From Gallionella sp. (lineage in GTDB: Bacteria > Pseudomonadota > Gammaproteobacteria > Burkholderiales > Gallionellaceae): DNA of 64,000 nt. This document shows, in pieces, positions 27,888 through 37,749 of this stretch (within the stretch, counting starts at the first letter, position 1; each line of letters opens with the position of its first letter). The notes beneath the pieces were generated by a model that did no database searches, had not been told where the DNA came from, and saw only the letters and a program-made list of their open reading frames with translations. A program made the translations under genes and the position numbers. The DNA is taken from contig JAQTTV010000001.1 in assembly GCA_028710565.1 (NCBI GenBank), forward strand, positions 1-64,000, in the 5' to 3' direction.

Positions 27888-29384
27888 TTAGCCATTTTTA
27901 TCCATCCGCCGATACTGCACCGCCTCGGCGATATGTTTCACCGCAATATCCGCATCGCCAGACAAATCGGCCAGTGTGCGGGCAACTTTTAGCACGCGGT
28001 GGTAGGCGCGAGCGGAGAGGCTTAAGCGGGTGATGGCTTGTTCAAGCAGGGTGAGGGTGGCACTATCCAGCGTGCAAACTTGGTCGATTTCGGTCACAGA
28101 AAGTTGAGCATTGGCTTTGCCTTGACGGGCGAGTTGGCGTTGGCGGGCGGCTTCAACGCGATGTTGAATGGCGGCACTTTTTTCACCTTGGGTTTTTGCG
28201 AGTAGGTCGTTTTGCGGCACGGCGGGTACTTCGATTTGGATGTCGATGCGGTCTAAAAATGGCCCTGAAATTTTGCCGCGATAGCGGGCAATTTGGTCGG
28301 GGGTGCAGTGACATTTACCGTTGTAATGTCCCAAATAGCCGCACGGGCAGGGGTTCATGGCGGCGATCAGTTGAAATTGTGCAGGAAAATCGGCGCGGCG
28401 GGCGGCGCGTGAAATGGTGATGTGTCCGCTTTCCATGGGTTCGCGCAGCACTTCCAGCACTTTGCGGTCAAATTCGGGCAGTTCGTCCAAAAACAACACG
28501 CCATGCAATGCCATGGAAATTTCCCCTGGACGGGGATTGCTGCCGCCACCGACCAATGCCACGCCTGAGGCGGTGTGGTGCGGGGCGCGATAGGGGCGGG
28601 TTTTCCAACGACTGACATCAAAACTGCCATCCAAGGATTGCACGGCGGCACTTTGAAGGGCTTCGACTTCGGTCATGGCGGGCAAAATACTGGGGAAACG
28701 CGCCGCCAACATGGATTTTCCAGTGCCTGGTGGGCCAACCATCAATACGCTGTGACCGCCCGCAGCGGCGATTTCCAAGGCGCGGCGAGTTTGCATCTGC
28801 CCTTTGACTTCGCACATATCGGGGTAGTGCGGCGGGATGATTTGCGGTTGGCTAACAAAGGGCTGCATCAATTCCCGCCCTGTGATGTGAGCCACCACTT
28901 GCAACAAAGTTTGCGCGGGGTAGACCACCGCATCTTCAACGAGCGCGGCTTCGGCGGCATTGGCAGCGGGCAACATAAACGCCCGTCCGCTGCTGGCGGC
29001 GCGATAAGTCATCGCTAACGCGCCGCGTATCGGACGCAATTCGCCCGTCAAGGCTAATTCACCTGCATATTCGTATTGGGCTAATTTGTTGCTAGGAATT
29101 TGCCCTGTTGCAGCAAGGATGCCCAAGGCGATGGGTAAATCAAACCGCCCACTTTCTTTGGGTAAATCAGCGGGTGCTAAGTTGACAGTGATGCGGCGGG
29201 CAGGGAAGTCAAATTGGCAATTTTGCAGTGCGGCGCGCACGCGGTCTTTGCTTTCTTTCACCTCAGTTTCGGGTAGTCCGACGATGGTAAACGCGGGCAA
29301 GCCATTGGCGAGGTGGACTTCCACCGTCACTAATTCCGCTTCCATGCCTGATAAAGCACGGCTGTATAGCACCGCGAGACTCAT
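27888..29384 (-). CDS. comM: ComM/YifB-family Mg-chelatase-like AAA+ ATPase
   Basis: The 498-residue protein has an N-terminal ChlI/Lon-like domain (about 1-190, opening VLYSRALSGMEAELVTVEVHLANGLP), a central AAA+ module with Walker A GPPGTGKSM and Walker B GVLFLDELPEF, and a C-terminal Mg_chelatase_C region. A cysteine-containing stretch reads CPCGYLGHYNGKCHC. ComM is a hexameric helicase that extends branch migration during natural transformation. comF lies 4.5 kb away, but no uptake machinery is in this window. It is followed by the short gene ubiK read in the same direction (upstream on the minus strand). Confidence 0.92.
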   Translation of the reverse strand: MSLAVLYSRALSGMEAELVTVEVHLANGLPAFTIVGLPETEVKESKDRVRAALQNCQFDFPARRITVNLAPADLPKESGRFDLPIALGILAATGQIPSNKLAQYEYAGELALTGELRPIRGALAMTYRAASSGRAFMLPAANAAEAALVEDAVVYPAQTLLQVVAHITGRELMQPFVSQPQIIPPHYPDMCEVKGQMQTRRALEIAAAGGHSVLMVGPPGTGKSMLAARFPSILPAMTEVEALQSAAVQSLDGSFDVSRWKTRPYRAPHHTASGVALVGGGSNPRPGEISMALHGVLFLDELPEFDRKVLEVLREPMESGHITISRAARRADFPAQFQLIAAMNPCPCGYLGHYNGKCHCTPDQIARYRGKISGPFLDRIDIQIEVPAVPQNDLLAKTQGEKSAAIQHRVEAARQRQLARQGKANAQLSVTEIDQVCTLDSATLTLLEQAITRLSLSARAYHRVLKVARTLADLSGDADIAVKHIAEAVQYRRMDKNG

Positions 29385-29404
29385 TATGTTTCCTTATTTT
29401 AGTC

Positions 29405-29545
29405 GTTAGCTACTAGTTGTTAGTCGTTGGTTGGCAGGTGGATCGTTCTATATCTATATCTATATGAATACATTAAAAACTTGCCAATGCGCTGTGCCTC
29501 ACCACGCCAACAGCTAACGACTAGCGGCTAGTAGCCAGCAGCTTA
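29405..29545. repeat. Intergenic inverted-repeat region between ubiK and comM
   Basis: TAGTCGTTAGCTACTAGTTG near 29400-29420 has a diverged complement near 29510-29535 (CTAACGACTAGCGGCTAGTAG). A short TATATC tandem lies at 29447-29465. It may be a decayed MITE. Nothing coding was found. Confidence 0.45.
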
Positions 29546-29551
29546 ACAACC

Positions 29552-29791
29552 TTACACCGCTTTTTTCGCCTCCAGCTCCGCCACGCGAGCTTCTAAGGCG
29601 GTCAGTTGTTCGCGTGTGCGAGCCAAGACTTGTGCCTGAATATCAAACTCTTCACGCGTTACCAAATCGAGCTTGGAAAATCCTTGCGCCAATAAGACAC
29701 GCATATTTTTTTCAATGTCTTTGGCTGGGCTATTTTCGACCGCTTCGCGTAACTTAGCGGAAATGTCTTCAAAAATTTTGGCGTTTAACAT
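29552..29791 (-). CDS. ubiK: Ubiquinone biosynthesis accessory factor UbiK (BMFP family)
   Basis: The 79-residue BMFP protein has an N-terminal amphipathic segment (AKIFEDISAKLREAV) and a C-terminal coiled coil (LTALEARVAELEAKK). UbiK binds lipids and helps the UbiJ-containing complex in aerobic ubiquinone synthesis. The ATG at 29791 with AGGAACC upstream gives the family length. The longer frame to 29878 is not supported. Confidence 0.88.
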   Translation of the reverse strand: MLNAKIFEDISAKLREAVENSPAKDIEKNMRVLLAQGFSKLDLVTREEFDIQAQVLARTREQLTALEARVAELEAKKAV

Positions 29792-29871
29792 AGCAAGGTT
29801 CCTGTGTTGGTGAAAAAATATCGTGGGTTTGATGCGTTGCGCATCATAGCAAAAATCTTTGCACCACAAGC

Positions 29872-29888
29872 TGCACACTCACGGTGCG
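29872..29888 (+). promoter_or_regulatory. Predicted NtrC-binding site upstream of porin-glnK-amtB
   Basis: TGCACACTCACGGTGCG contains the GCAC-N7-GTGC dyad of NtrC enhancers (29873-29876 and 29884-29887). It lies about 94 bases before the -24/-12 element, the normal distance. A second half site, GGTGCG, stands at 29914-29919. Confidence 0.6.
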
Positions 29889-29981
29889 GACACGGGGTTA
29901 AGCGCATAGGATTGGTGCGTAAGAATTGATGCAGTACACCGAAAAACACATAACATAATGTTTATAAATATAAAATTAATG

Positions 29982-29997
29982 TGGCACGGTTGATGCT
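29982..29997 (+). promoter_or_regulatory. Sigma-54 (-24/-12) promoter for porin-glnK-amtB
   Basis: TGGCACGGTTGATGCT fits the sigma-54 consensus TGGCACG-N4-TTGCW at all but one position, with the required GG-N10-GC spacing. Transcription would start near 30010, leaving a leader of about 47 bases before the porin ATG at 30057. Confidence 0.75.
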
Positions 29998-30056
29998 TAT
30001 GTATTGGTGCGGAAATTTACAAACCGTCTTAACTTTAAACTTTGAAAGGAAATACC

Positions 30057-30821
30057 ATGCGTACCTTATTAAATACTTTGATTTTGGCTGCTTTGACAGT
30101 ACCAAGCGTGGCAATGGCAGCAGATGCCTCTCCTCACACTTTTACCAGCAATGTCGGTTTGGTTTCTAACTATCTGTATCGCGGCATTTCGCAAACTGGT
30201 GCGCAAGCGGCTATGCAAGGTGGTTTTGACTATGCACATTCCAGCGGTTTTTACGCAGGTGTATGGGGTTCCAACATCAGCTGGTTAAGCGATGCAGGTA
30301 TTGCTTCAACCGCTAGCGTAGAGTTGGACACGTATGCAGGTTACAAAGGAACTGCTGGTGACGTAGGTTATGACGTTGGTTTCTTGCGTTATAACTACCC
30401 AGGCACCTATGTCGCTGGTGCAGTAAAAGCGGATACCAATGAAATTTACGGTGCAGTGAGCTACTCCATCGTGACTGCTAAGTATTCATATAGCTTGGGT
30501 GACACATTTGGCGTGCCAGATGCACAAGGCACAAACTATTTGGATCTGAGCGCGAACTACACACTGCCAGAAACAGGCATCGCATTGGGCGCACATTATG
30601 GCAAGCAAACTTATAAGGGTTCGTCTGCTCGCTACTTGGCCTCAGTGGCAGCGGGTTCTGCAACGTACTCTGATTACAAGTTAAGTGTTACCAAGGACTT
30701 TAGCGGTTATGTACTGGGTTTGGCTTACAGCAGCACCAATGCCAGCCCTTTCTACACCAGCTTGCAAAACAAGCAATTGGGTAAAGGAACAGCGGTATTG
30801 TCTTTGACACGTTCTTTCTAA
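30057..30821 (+). CDS. TorF-family putative porin
   Basis: The 254-residue protein has a signal peptide (RTLLNTLILAALTVPSVAMA, cleaved before ADASP). A beta-barrel follows, opening SNVGLVSNYLYRGISQTG, the signature of the TorF/gcw_chp porin family, and ending in a C-terminal aromatic strand, LTRSF. AAGGAAA precedes the ATG at 30057. It is first in the unit porin-glnK-amtB, behind a sigma-54 promoter, so it probably opens the outer membrane to nitrogen compounds when nitrogen is short. That substrate is inference from context. Confidence 0.88.
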   Translation: MRTLLNTLILAALTVPSVAMAADASPHTFTSNVGLVSNYLYRGISQTGAQAAMQGGFDYAHSSGFYAGVWGSNISWLSDAGIASTASVELDTYAGYKGTAGDVGYDVGFLRYNYPGTYVAGAVKADTNEIYGAVSYSIVTAKYSYSLGDTFGVPDAQGTNYLDLSANYTLPETGIALGAHYGKQTYKGSSARYLASVAAGSATYSDYKLSVTKDFSGYVLGLAYSSTNASPFYTSLQNKQLGKGTAVLSLTRSF

Positions 30822-30844
30822 CTTAACCGCAATCTAAGCATTAA

Positions 30845-31222
<378 letters not shown>

Positions 31223-31234
31223 AGGAGCGTGACC

Positions 31235-32692
31235 ATGAAAAAGCTATTGGCAATTTTTGCTTTAATGACTCTGTTGTGCACTGGATCTCATGCTGTTTTA
31301 GCTGAAGAAGCCGTCAGCGCAGTTGTCGCGATTTCAGCAGTGGCAGAGGTGAGTGCGGTGGTTGCTGCCCCCGCGACTGAAGCTGTCGCAGTTGCTGCCC
31401 CTGTTCCCAATAAAGGGGACACCGCGTGGATGTTAGTTGCCACGATTTTGGTGATTTTGATGACTTTGCCAGGTTTGGCACTGTTTTACGGCGGCTTGGT
31501 ACGAGTTAAGAACATGCTGTCCGTGTTGGCACAAGTATTCGCGATTTTCTGTTTGATCGCGATTCTGTGGGTGACATACGGCTACAGCTTGGCGTTCACT
31601 TCAGGCGGTGGGATTAACAACTTCTTAGGTGGCTTCTCGCGCCTATTCCTGTCGGGCTTGACTGTTGAATCGACGGTTGAAACTTTCAGCAAAGGTGTTG
31701 TGATTCCTGAAATGCTGTTTATGGTGTTCCAATTGACCTTCGCTGCGATTACTGTCGCGCTGATCGTGGGTGGTTTTGCTGAACGGATTAAGTTCTCCGC
31801 ATTGCTAGTGTTTTCCGCATTGTGGTTCACTTTCTCCTACATCCCTGTCGCACATATGGTGTGGTTCTGGGGCGGTCCTACAGCTTACGCTGATCCATCT
31901 GGCTTCTTGTTTGGCAAAGGCGCGTTGGATTTTGCAGGCGGTACAGTCGTTCACATTAACGCCGCGATGGCAGCATTGATGGGCGCAATCGTGTTGGGCA
32001 AACGTATCGGCTACGGCAAAGAACCGATGACCCCACACAGCTTGACCATGACCATGATCGGCGCATCTTTATTGTGGGTAGGTTGGTTCGGTTTCAACGC
32101 AGGTTCTAACTTGGAAGCAACAGGTACTGCTGTTTTGGCAATGGTCAACACTGTGGTCGCAACTGCCGCCGCTGGCTTCGCTTGGATGATGGCAGAGTGG
32201 ATGCACAAAGGTAAACCTAGCATGTTGGGCTTGGCTTCAGGTGCAGTCGCAGGGCTGGTTGCTGTGACGCCTGCTTGTGGTTTCATCGGACCTATGGGCG
32301 CAATCGTGTTGGGTTTAGTAGCAGGTGTATTGTGCTTGTGGGGTGTGACGGGCTTGAAGAAATTGCTGAACGTGGATGATTCACTGGATGTATTCGGTGT
32401 GCACGGTGTAGGTGGTATCTTGGGCGCATTGGCAACAGGCGTGTTGGCATCTCCTAGCTTAGGCGGTACAGGCGTATATGACTACGCAGCAGGTAAAGTA
32501 GGCGAATACTCCATGATGGGGCAATTGACCAGCCAAGCATGGGGTGTGGGCGTGACCATCTTGTGGTCTGGTGTAGTCAGCTTCGTGTTGTTCAAACTGA
32601 TCGACATGACCATGGGCTTACGTGTACCAGAAGAAGCAGAACGTGAAGGTCTGGATACCGCAATCCACGGCGAACGGGCATATAACCTGTAA
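31235..32692 (+). CDS. amtB: Ammonium transporter AmtB
   Basis: The 485-residue inner-membrane channel has an N-terminal signal segment (MKKLLAIFALMTLL), an unusual Ala/Val-rich stretch (about residues 27-58) and then the Amt core from GDTAWMLVATILV. Landmarks are FYGGLVRVKN, GGFAERIKF, FAGGTVVHINAAMAAL with a pore histidine, and DVFGVHGVGGILGAL with the second pore histidine. AGGAG precedes the ATG at 31235. It is coupled to glnK, the usual partner. A terminator follows. Confidence 0.95.
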   Translation: MKKLLAIFALMTLLCTGSHAVLAEEAVSAVVAISAVAEVSAVVAAPATEAVAVAAPVPNKGDTAWMLVATILVILMTLPGLALFYGGLVRVKNMLSVLAQVFAIFCLIAILWVTYGYSLAFTSGGGINNFLGGFSRLFLSGLTVESTVETFSKGVVIPEMLFMVFQLTFAAITVALIVGGFAERIKFSALLVFSALWFTFSYIPVAHMVWFWGGPTAYADPSGFLFGKGALDFAGGTVVHINAAMAALMGAIVLGKRIGYGKEPMTPHSLTMTMIGASLLWVGWFGFNAGSNLEATGTAVLAMVNTVVATAAAGFAWMMAEWMHKGKPSMLGLASGAVAGLVAVTPACGFIGPMGAIVLGLVAGVLCLWGVTGLKKLLNVDDSLDVFGVHGVGGILGALATGVLASPSLGGTGVYDYAAGKVGEYSMMGQLTSQAWGVGVTILWSGVVSFVLFKLIDMTMGLRVPEEAEREGLDTAIHGERAYNL

Positions 32693-32719
32693 ACCTTGGT
32701 TTCGGTAGGTAATAAACGA

Positions 32720-32749
32720 CAAGGACTCGGAAACGAGTCCTTGTTTTTT
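32720..32749 (+). terminator. Intrinsic terminator after amtB
   Basis: CAAGGACTCG, a GAAA loop and CGAGTCCTTG are followed by TTTTTT. The strong stem-loop ends the porin-glnK-amtB unit, just before the convergent bioB stop. Confidence 0.92.
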
Positions 32750-32763
32750 GGCGCGCCAGTAGG

Positions 32764-33765
32764 CTATACGTGCTTATCCGCCAAGGCATACATCCCTAAC
32801 TTATCCAACAAAGCACGATCTTGTTCAACCATCGGATTGCCCGTGGTGAGCAATTGTTCGCCGTAAAAGATCGAATTTGCACCCGCGAGAAAGCACAGGG
32901 CTTGAATCGCGTCGGACATTTGCTGCCGTCCCGCAGACAGGCGCACACGGGCGGTGGGCATGGTGATGCGGGCAACGGCGATGGTGCGGACGAAATCAAA
33001 CGGGTCTAGGCTTTCGGTTTCCGCTAACGGCGTGCCTTCAACTTTGACCAAGTTATTAATCGGCACGCTTTCGGGGTAGGGGTTCATATTGGCGAGTTGG
33101 GCGACTAGCCCTGCGCGTTGGGTCAGATTTTCGCCCATGCCTACAATGCCGCCGCTGCAAACGTGCATCCCTGCTTTACGCACGCGCTCCAGCGTGTCCA
33201 GCCGATCTTGGTAATCGCGGGTGCTGATGATGTCGCCGTAAAATTCGGGCGAGGTGTCCAGATTGTGGTTGTAATAATCCAGCCCCGCAGCACGCAGTTG
33301 TTCGGTTTGTTGGTCGTTTAACATCCCCAATGTGGCGCAGGTTTCCATGCCCAGCCCACGCACGGCTTTGACCATTTCCACCACGCTTGCCATGTCTGCC
33401 GCGCTGGGTTCGCGCCATGCTGCGCCCATGCAAAAGCGATCCGCGCCCGCGTGTTGCGCGGCTTTGGCGGCTTCCACGACGGCGGAAACATCCAGCATTT
33501 TTTGGTTCTCCACGCCCGCATTGTGAAATGCCGATTGTGGGCAATAGCCGCAATCTTCCGAGCAACCGCCTGTCTTGATGGACAATAAAGTCGAAAGCTG
33601 CACGGCGTTGGGGTCAAAATGTTCACGGTGTACCTGTTGGGCGCGGTACATCAAGTCCGCAAAAGGCAGTTGGAATAAGGCGGTGATGGCTTCGACAGAC
33701 CAAAGTGACTCGGTGTGGTGAGTGGGTTGAATAGGTTGAAAAAAAGTAATCGGTTGCGTGTTCAT
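32764..33765 (-). CDS. bioB: Biotin synthase
   Basis: This radical-SAM enzyme inserts sulfur into dethiobiotin. The SAM-cluster motif is [11 protein letters not shown], and the ATG at 33765 gives 333 residues. Other blocks are [37 protein letters not shown] and the RLSAGRQ arginine that binds the 2Fe-2S cluster. The open frame goes on to 34065 but overlaps the divergent comF gene and lacks family sequence. The pair is divergent, and no BirA operator is clear between them. The other bio genes are not in the window. Confidence 0.95.
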   Translation of the reverse strand: MNTQPITFFQPIQPTHHTESLWSVEAITALFQLPFADLMYRAQQVHREHFDPNAVQLSTLLSIKTGGCSEDCGYCPQSAFHNAGVENQKMLDVSAVVEAAKAAQHAGADRFCMGAAWREPSAADMASVVEMVKAVRGLGMETCATLGMLNDQQTEQLRAAGLDYYNHNLDTSPEFYGDIISTRDYQDRLDTLERVRKAGMHVCSGGIVGMGENLTQRAGLVAQLANMNPYPESVPINNLVKVEGTPLAETESLDPFDFVRTIAVARITMPTARVRLSAGRQQMSDAIQALCFLAGANSIFYGEQLLTTGNPMVEQDRALLDKLGMYALADKHV

Positions 33766-33845
33766 AGTGGGGTGGTGTTCGGTAGAATGGCGGTTTAAAA
33801 AATGGCAGCAATAAGTGATGCACGCTCCTTGGAAAGGCGGCTTAC

Positions 33846-34559
33846 GTGTCAATTTTACGCGATAGATGGTTAAACATCTGCTTAAAACTTCAGCGAATTC
33901 TCCCCGCTCAACCCTGTGTGTTGTGCGGGGACATGAGCCATCATGGACTGTGGTGCGCGGCGTGCGAAGCGGATTTGCCATATTTAGGCGCAGGACACTG
34001 TCCTGTGTGCGCATTGCCGACCACGCAAGGGGAAGTGTGCGGGCAATGCTTGAAAACACCGCCAATTTTTACCCGTACCACCGCCGTCTTTGCTTATCAT
34101 TATCCACTGAATAAGTTGATTCAACAGATGAAATATGCTGAACAGCTCCCGTTGGCACACGCTTTCGCCCTACAATTAGCGCGCAAAATAAACCTGACCG
34201 AACGCCCTGATTATGTGATTGCCATGCCGCTGCACCCCACGCGACTACGCGAACGCGGCTTTAATCAATCGTTGCTGCTTGCGCAAAGCATTGCCTACAC
34301 CCATCAGCTCAAACTACTGCCGACTGCCTGTCAACGTATTCGCGCCACTGAGCCGCAAACAAGCTTACCCAGAGATCAACGTGCCAAAAACATGCGAGGG
34401 GCGTTTCAATGCGATCAAGATTTGACGGGGAGGCGAATCGCACTGGTCGATGATGTGTTGACCACAGGCGCAAGTCTGAATGCGCTCGCCGCTGCGGTGC
34501 AAGCACGCGGCGCGACACAAATTGAGGCGTGGGTGGTGGCGAGAACGTTAGGAGGCTAA
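33846..34559 (+). CDS. ComF-family phosphoribosyltransferase-like protein
   Basis: The 237-residue protein has two N-terminal zinc-finger-like Cys pairs ([17 protein letters not shown] and [17 protein letters not shown]). A PRTase domain follows, with the signature [18 protein letters not shown] and PRPP loop region [14 protein letters not shown]. It belongs to the ComF/GntX group, implicated in DNA uptake in some bacteria. It starts at GTG 33846 with a GGAAAGG upstream. It is divergent from bioB and convergent with the hybrid kinase gene; the two 3' ends overlap by four bases. Confidence 0.88.
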   Translation: MSILRDRWLNICLKLQRILPAQPCVLCGDMSHHGLWCAACEADLPYLGAGHCPVCALPTTQGEVCGQCLKTPPIFTRTTAVFAYHYPLNKLIQQMKYAEQLPLAHAFALQLARKINLTERPDYVIAMPLHPTRLRERGFNQSLLLAQSIAYTHQLKLLPTACQRIRATEPQTSLPRDQRAKNMRGAFQCDQDLTGRRIALVDDVLTTGASLNALAAAVQARGATQIEAWVVARTLGG

Positions 34560-37288
34560 TTGATAAGGAGGCAACTCTGGCGCGCTTCCAAAGCCTGGTC
34601 TACATTGGCTATCAGCGTAGCAAGTTCTTGTTCGACTTGGATAAGCTGCGGTTCTATTTCTGTCAAGGCTCCGTGCTTGATGCTACTTTCCAGCAATTCT
34701 GCTTGTTGATGCAAAGTTTCCATGCCGAGTGTACCTGCATTGCCACGTAGTGTATGCGCTAATCTCTCGGCTGTTTTTGAATCGCCTTCGAAAAGTGACT
34801 GCCGAATTCTGACAATAACATCGCGTTCCTTCATGCGGAATTTATCGAGCAGTGTGTAGTAGAAGCTAACCTTACCGCCTATACGGCGTATACTTTCCGC
34901 CGCATTTACCCCTGGGATGTCTGGAATTGCCTGAGAAGCCAGGGGTTGTGCTGCTTTAGGTCTGATGAATATCTTTGTCGGATGCACCCATTTAACCAGC
35001 GTAGCGACCAGTTTGTCAGGATCAATAGGCTTGCCAATGTGGTCATTCATGCCCGCACCCAAAAATTCATTTTGCTCACTGACCATGACATTGGCTGTCA
35101 AGGCGATAATCGGCAAATGGGCAAATTTCGGGTTTTTCCGTATCACACGGGTCGCGGTAATGCCATCCATCACAGGCATCTGCATATCCATGAGTACGCC
35201 ATCGAATTGCGCTTCATTGAGCATGGCAATGGCTTCTTCACCGTTCTCCGCAGAGGAGACGATAACGCCAAATCCTTCGAGCAACTCTTGCGCCACTTGT
35301 CGATTGATTTCGTTGTCTTCTACCAAAAGTAAACGGGATCCACGAATTTGATCTATCAGTTTTGAATCAAACTGCGCACTGATTTTGAATTTACCTGTCG
35401 CCGTTTGATCTCGGTTAGAAATGTTGGCAACAGCATCAAATAACTTACTTTGTTGGAATGGTTTTGCCAGTATGCCATCTACCAGCCTATCGTCTACATG
35501 CAAGGACATTTCATTTTGACCATAGGCGGAAATCAGCAATACTTTTGGTTGAACAGGCAACTCCTTCATTTCTCGCAACTTTGTAGCCAATTCAATACCA
35601 TTCATCTCTGGCATCTTCCAGTCGAGTATCACTAAGGCAAATGGATTGCCTGCTTGATGCGCACCGCGTACCGCATTCAGGGCATCGCGACCATTATTGA
35701 CAATTGTGACATCAAAGGTGAACGATTCAAGGTAGCTTTTAATAATCTCTAGGCTACTTTCGTTATCATCCACTGCCAATACACGCAAACCGCGTAAATC
35801 ATTGGACACGGATTGACGATAATTGGTTTGTTTTCCACTCTTTTGAAAACGTGCCGTAAAAATAAATTTCGACCCCACTCCTGATACACTTTCCACCCAG
35901 ATTTTGCCACCCATCATTTCAACTAAACGTTTGCTGATCGTGAGTCCGAGTCCTGTACCGCCAAACTTGCGGGTAATGCTGGTGTCTGCTTGAGTAAAGG
36001 GTTGAAACAGTTTGCTTATTTCCTGCGGCGACATACCAATTCCAGAGTCTTTTACGGTGAAGCGCAAATCAACCTGATCTTCATCTTCTCTTTCTAGTTC
36101 GACACGCACCACCACTTCACCTTTTTCAGTGAATTTGACTGCGTTTCCTGCTAAATTGATGAGTACTTGGCCCAGTCGCAGCGGATCGCCGATCAGTGCG
36201 GACGGTACATTTAAAGCAGTCTCCAATACAAATTCGAGATTTTTTTCTTGGGCTCTATTCCCGACGATGGTTGCTAGATTGCCTATGACTTCTTCTAAAT
36301 CAAAGGGGGTGCTATCCACTTCCATTTTGCCCGCTTCAATTTTGGAAATATCTAGGATGTCATTCAATATGCCCAAGAGTGATTTGGCCGAACCATGAAT
36401 TTTATGTAAATAATCACGCTGCTTGACAGACAAATCGGTCTGCAAACAGAGATGACTTAAACCTATGACGGCATTCATGGGCGTGCGCAGTTCATGGCTC
36501 ATATTGGCGAGGAACTCATCCTTGATTTGGCTTGCCGCTTCTGCATGATGTTTTGCGGCTTCTGCTACTTTCAGCTTTTGAATTTCAGATTCAAGATCGT
36601 CATTCATTTTTGCCAATTTTGCATTGCGCTCTTCGACCCCTTTTTCTAATAAGATGATGCCGCGCGTTACCAGAAACGTGAGTCCTGCGATGACCAATAA
36701 CATCAGCACACCAATCACCGCCCCCGTTTCCTGAGCGCGTTCGGATCGTCTTATCGCGGTTTTGATCGCTTCATGGAACTCATTTTCTGCAATATCTTTG
36801 TATGCTATGGCATCAGACGAATAGAGATCTCGTAATGTTCGCATTTGCGAAATTTGCTCAAAACTAGGCGTTTCCGTCTTCGTCGCCATTTTTCGTGCAA
36901 CAACAAGTGCAATGGAAAAATAGTTATTGAATTCGGATGTAAGCTTTTCTATCCTATTCCTGTGTACTGCATCAATTTGCTCTAGCTTTCTATAACGGTT
37001 TCGCAGTTCGATTGCCTTGGTTTGTGCTATATCGAGATAGCCAACCTCACCCGTTGCGGCAGCCGTATTCAATGCCTCCACAACGTCATCTTGACTGCTG
37101 AGATTTTTTCCTGCCAAGTCAAGCATTGGAAAATCGCTATCACGAATTTCTTTGAGGAGATGATTACCGTCGGATAATACTAACGATGAATAAATGAGCC
37201 ATGCACTAAAGCTGAATGTGGCGACAATGGGAACCAGTAGCAGTTTCCAAGTCAGCGAGAGGTTAGAGAATTTTTTTTTCATGTACAC
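34556..37288 (-). CDS. Hybrid sensor histidine kinase with two receivers and Hpt domain
   Basis: The 910-residue protein is of BarA type. Membrane segments lie at about 14-38 and 189-208, flanking a helical periplasmic sensor. HisKA phospho-acceptor H265 is in MSHELRTPMNA. HATPase_c has NAVKF, DSGIGM and FGGTGLGL. Receiver 1 starts RVLAVDDNESS (phosphoaspartate in LDWKMPEMNG), receiver 2 starts LLLVEDNEINRQ (MDMQMPVMDG), and the C-terminal Hpt histidine is in AHTLRGNAGTLG. It is third in an operon with a porin and a PstS-like protein. Its own response-regulator output is not encoded nearby. Confidence 0.92.
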   Translation of the reverse strand: MYMKKKFSNLSLTWKLLLVPIVATFSFSAWLIYSSLVLSDGNHLLKEIRDSDFPMLDLAGKNLSSQDDVVEALNTAAATGEVGYLDIAQTKAIELRNRYRKLEQIDAVHRNRIEKLTSEFNNYFSIALVVARKMATKTETPSFEQISQMRTLRDLYSSDAIAYKDIAENEFHEAIKTAIRRSERAQETGAVIGVLMLLVIAGLTFLVTRGIILLEKGVEERNAKLAKMNDDLESEIQKLKVAEAAKHHAEAASQIKDEFLANMSHELRTPMNAVIGLSHLCLQTDLSVKQRDYLHKIHGSAKSLLGILNDILDISKIEAGKMEVDSTPFDLEEVIGNLATIVGNRAQEKNLEFVLETALNVPSALIGDPLRLGQVLINLAGNAVKFTEKGEVVVRVELEREDEDQVDLRFTVKDSGIGMSPQEISKLFQPFTQADTSITRKFGGTGLGLTISKRLVEMMGGKIWVESVSGVGSKFIFTARFQKSGKQTNYRQSVSNDLRGLRVLAVDDNESSLEIIKSYLESFTFDVTIVNNGRDALNAVRGAHQAGNPFALVILDWKMPEMNGIELATKLREMKELPVQPKVLLISAYGQNEMSLHVDDRLVDGILAKPFQQSKLFDAVANISNRDQTATGKFKISAQFDSKLIDQIRGSRLLLVEDNEINRQVAQELLEGFGVIVSSAENGEEAIAMLNEAQFDGVLMDMQMPVMDGITATRVIRKNPKFAHLPIIALTANVMVSEQNEFLGAGMNDHIGKPIDPDKLVATLVKWVHPTKIFIRPKAAQPLASQAIPDIPGVNAAESIRRIGGKVSFYYTLLDKFRMKERDVIVRIRQSLFEGDSKTAERLAHTLRGNAGTLGMETLHQQAELLESSIKHGALTEIEPQLIQVEQELATLIANVDQALEARQSCLLIN

Positions 37289-37297
37289 TGTTCCACA

Positions 37298-37735
37298 TTA
37301 AGGGGTCAAGACAATCTTGACGCTGCTGTCCACCGCATTGCTGTCGATATATCCAATCGTTTTTGGGTTATTGGCAATGGCTTTCTTAACGGCGATGTTG
37401 TTTTCAAGCCGTTGTGGCGGTTGTCCATCGCCCGTAAAAATAATTTTTGCCCAATACGCGGTGAGCTGAGCGGGATTTTTATGTGCTACCTTGGCGTAAA
37501 ACTCATCTTTGATAGCATTCTCAGCTTGGTCGACGGGAATAGCATTATCACCATTAGGGAAGGTTGTGACTTTGCCGAGAAATATTTTGCTTGCTTGTTC
37601 AGCGGTTATGCTGCTGATGGGGTTTTTGACTGAAACAACAATGACTACATCCGCAGATGCGTCGGCAGATGCGATGGTAGCAGCCAACAACAGTGTAAAC
37701 GTCAAGCAATGAAGGAGTGTTTTAGGCGATTTCAC
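37298..37735 (-). CDS. Small PstS-like periplasmic substrate-binding protein
   Basis: The 145-residue protein has a signal peptide (cleavage near IASADAS) and a fold typical of the first lobe of PstS-like proteins, with SSITAEQASKIFLGKVTTFPNG and a terminal IGYIDSN block. It is shorter than true PstS (about 320 residues), and no pst transport genes are near. It sits nine bases before the hybrid kinase and 14 bases after the porin gene. An accessory ligand sensor feeding the kinase is likely, by context. The ligand is unknown; phosphate-like anions are a guess from family. Confidence 0.8.
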   Translation of the reverse strand: MKSPKTLLHCLTFTLLLAATIASADASADVVIVVSVKNPISSITAEQASKIFLGKVTTFPNGDNAIPVDQAENAIKDEFYAKVAHKNPAQLTAYWAKIIFTGDGQPPQRLENNIAVKKAIANNPKTIGYIDSNAVDSSVKIVLTP

Positions 37736-37749
37736 ATTACTACCCTTTG

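Noticed and set aside
33766-33845. BirA operator between bioB and comF
   Set aside because: No dyad resembling the biotin operator could be seen in the 80-base gap.
33766-34065. 100-codon upstream extension of the bioB frame
   Set aside because: It overlaps the divergent comF gene and lacks biotin synthase sequence. The ATG at 33765 gives the correct family length.
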